Source: Pseudomonadota bacterium
Lineage (GTDB): Bacteria > Desulfobacterota > Anaeroferrophillalia > Anaeroferrophillales > Tharpellaceae
Direction of reading: 5' to 3'
DNA: 5,315 nt
Assembly: GCA_030641485.1 (NCBI GenBank)
Contig: DAOWHJ010000140.1
Location: forward strand, 1 to 5,315
Shown: positions 5,175-5,315 of the stretch, piece by piece
Layout: each line of letters begins with the position of its first letter
How positions within the stretch are numbered: the first letter of the stretch is position 1
Notes under the pieces: generated by a model
Seen by the model: the letters and a program-made list of their open reading frames with translations, nothing else
The model's database searches: none
What the model was told of the DNA's origin: nothing
Program-made: the position numbers and the translations under genes

Positions 5175-5315
5175 TTTTTACATCCTCCTCAGGGAAAATT
5201 ATTTTTCTTTGCCCCAAGCGCACTCCACCTAATTCAAGGTAATAACGTCTTACTGTACGGACGTCAATACCTAATTCTACGGCAAGTTCTTTTGGAGTAA
5301 AAATTTTCCCTAAAT
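4993..5315 (-). CDS. Helix-turn-helix, excisionase-like DNA-binding protein (partial, start outside window)
   Basis: An open frame enters from the right edge (first full codon at 5313) and gives 106 residues to the TGA at 4995-4993. Visible residues 5-50 look like a winged-helix/MerR-type DNA-binding domain. FTPKELAVELG forms the first helix, IDVRTVRRYYLEL the recognition helix, and GVRLGQRKIIFPEEDV the wing and following strand, as in excisionase/AlpA-like proteins. The remaining tail (about 51-106) is basic and low in hydrophobics and overlaps the integrase start by 182 bases. It may act as excisionase (directionality factor) or as repressor of the integrase. The true start is probably only a few codons beyond the edge, because the domain begins at once. 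An internal ATG at 5223 would cut the helix-turn-helix off and is not a believable start. The DNA-binding part is secure; whether the whole overlapping tail is made is less certain. Confidence 0.75.
   Translation of the reverse strand, partial: LGKIFTPKELAVELGIDVRTVRRYYLELGGVRLGQRKIIFPEEDVKNALQAQREMQKSLDRPGKEEWYSNKTELHKQKRSVTMGGGRKEKDRSTTGSIKDSHDIFG
5184..5189 (-). promoter_or_regulatory. Ribosome binding site of the integrase, inside the upstream gene
   Basis: A perfect AGGAGG on the - strand lies nine bases before the integrase ATG at 5174. It sits within codons for the PEEDV segment of the excisionase-like protein, which supports the overlap as real and suggests translational coupling. 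Confidence 0.8.

Noticed and set aside
4993..5223. Excisionase-like protein starting at the internal ATG 5223
   Set aside because: The frame stays open to the window edge and the residues before this ATG form the helix-turn-helix, so the true start is further upstream.
5106..5300. + strand 64-codon frame opposite the excisionase-like gene and integrase start
   Set aside because: The - strand carries a recognisable helix-turn-helix protein and an integrase with a ribosome binding site; the + frame has neither motif nor start signal.
1..5315. CRISPR array or insertion sequence
   Set aside because: No regularly spaced repeats, transposase motifs or terminal inverted repeats with target duplications were seen.

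Overview
The window looks like a chromosomal segment of a Gram-negative, motile bacterium with chemotaxis and cyclic-di-GMP signalling. My best guess is a deltaproteobacterium of the Desulfuromonas/Geobacter/Pelobacter kind. That guess rests on the style of the CheB, the RNB-family exonuclease and the tRNA-Glu, not on any search. Base composition is moderate and no strong compositional break is visible by eye, although the right end is somewhat richer in A and T.

Left part (1 to about 1430): the last 44 codons of an unidentified + strand gene, then a 171-base gap with two hairpins, then a complete cheB. CheB is a two-domain chemotaxis methylesterase with all phosphorylation and catalytic residues in place. 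A strong hairpin at 1400-1427 closes cheB and also overlaps the stop codon of the convergent next gene, so it probably serves both.

Middle (1426-3776, - strand): a 624-residue RNB-family 3'-5' exoribonuclease with an intact four-aspartate metal site. Upstream of it is a small stand-alone PilZ protein with both c-di-GMP-binding motifs. They lie on the same strand, separated by 116 bases that hold a perfect 10-bp inverted repeat. The PilZ gene has a recognisable sigma-70-type promoter and a strong ribosome binding site, which places its start 30 bases inside the longest reading frame.

Right part (about 3925-5315): a tRNA-Glu(UUC) gene with its own promoter, followed on the - strand by a tyrosine-recombinase integrase. 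The integrase N-terminal coding region is overlapped out of frame by the end of a helix-turn-helix, excisionase-like gene that runs off the right edge. tRNA 3' end, then integrase, then excisionase-like regulator is the classic left end of an integrative element (prophage, genomic island or ICE) inserted in a tRNA gene. Everything right of about 4090 is therefore probably acquired DNA, and its cargo lies outside the window. A compound stem-loop at 4098-4155 separates the tRNA from the integrase and overlaps the integrase stop codon.

The core genes are individually recognisable and I see no clearly undescribed system in the window. The most interesting points are the element boundary, the long overlap between the excisionase-like gene and the integrase, and three structured non-coding spots.
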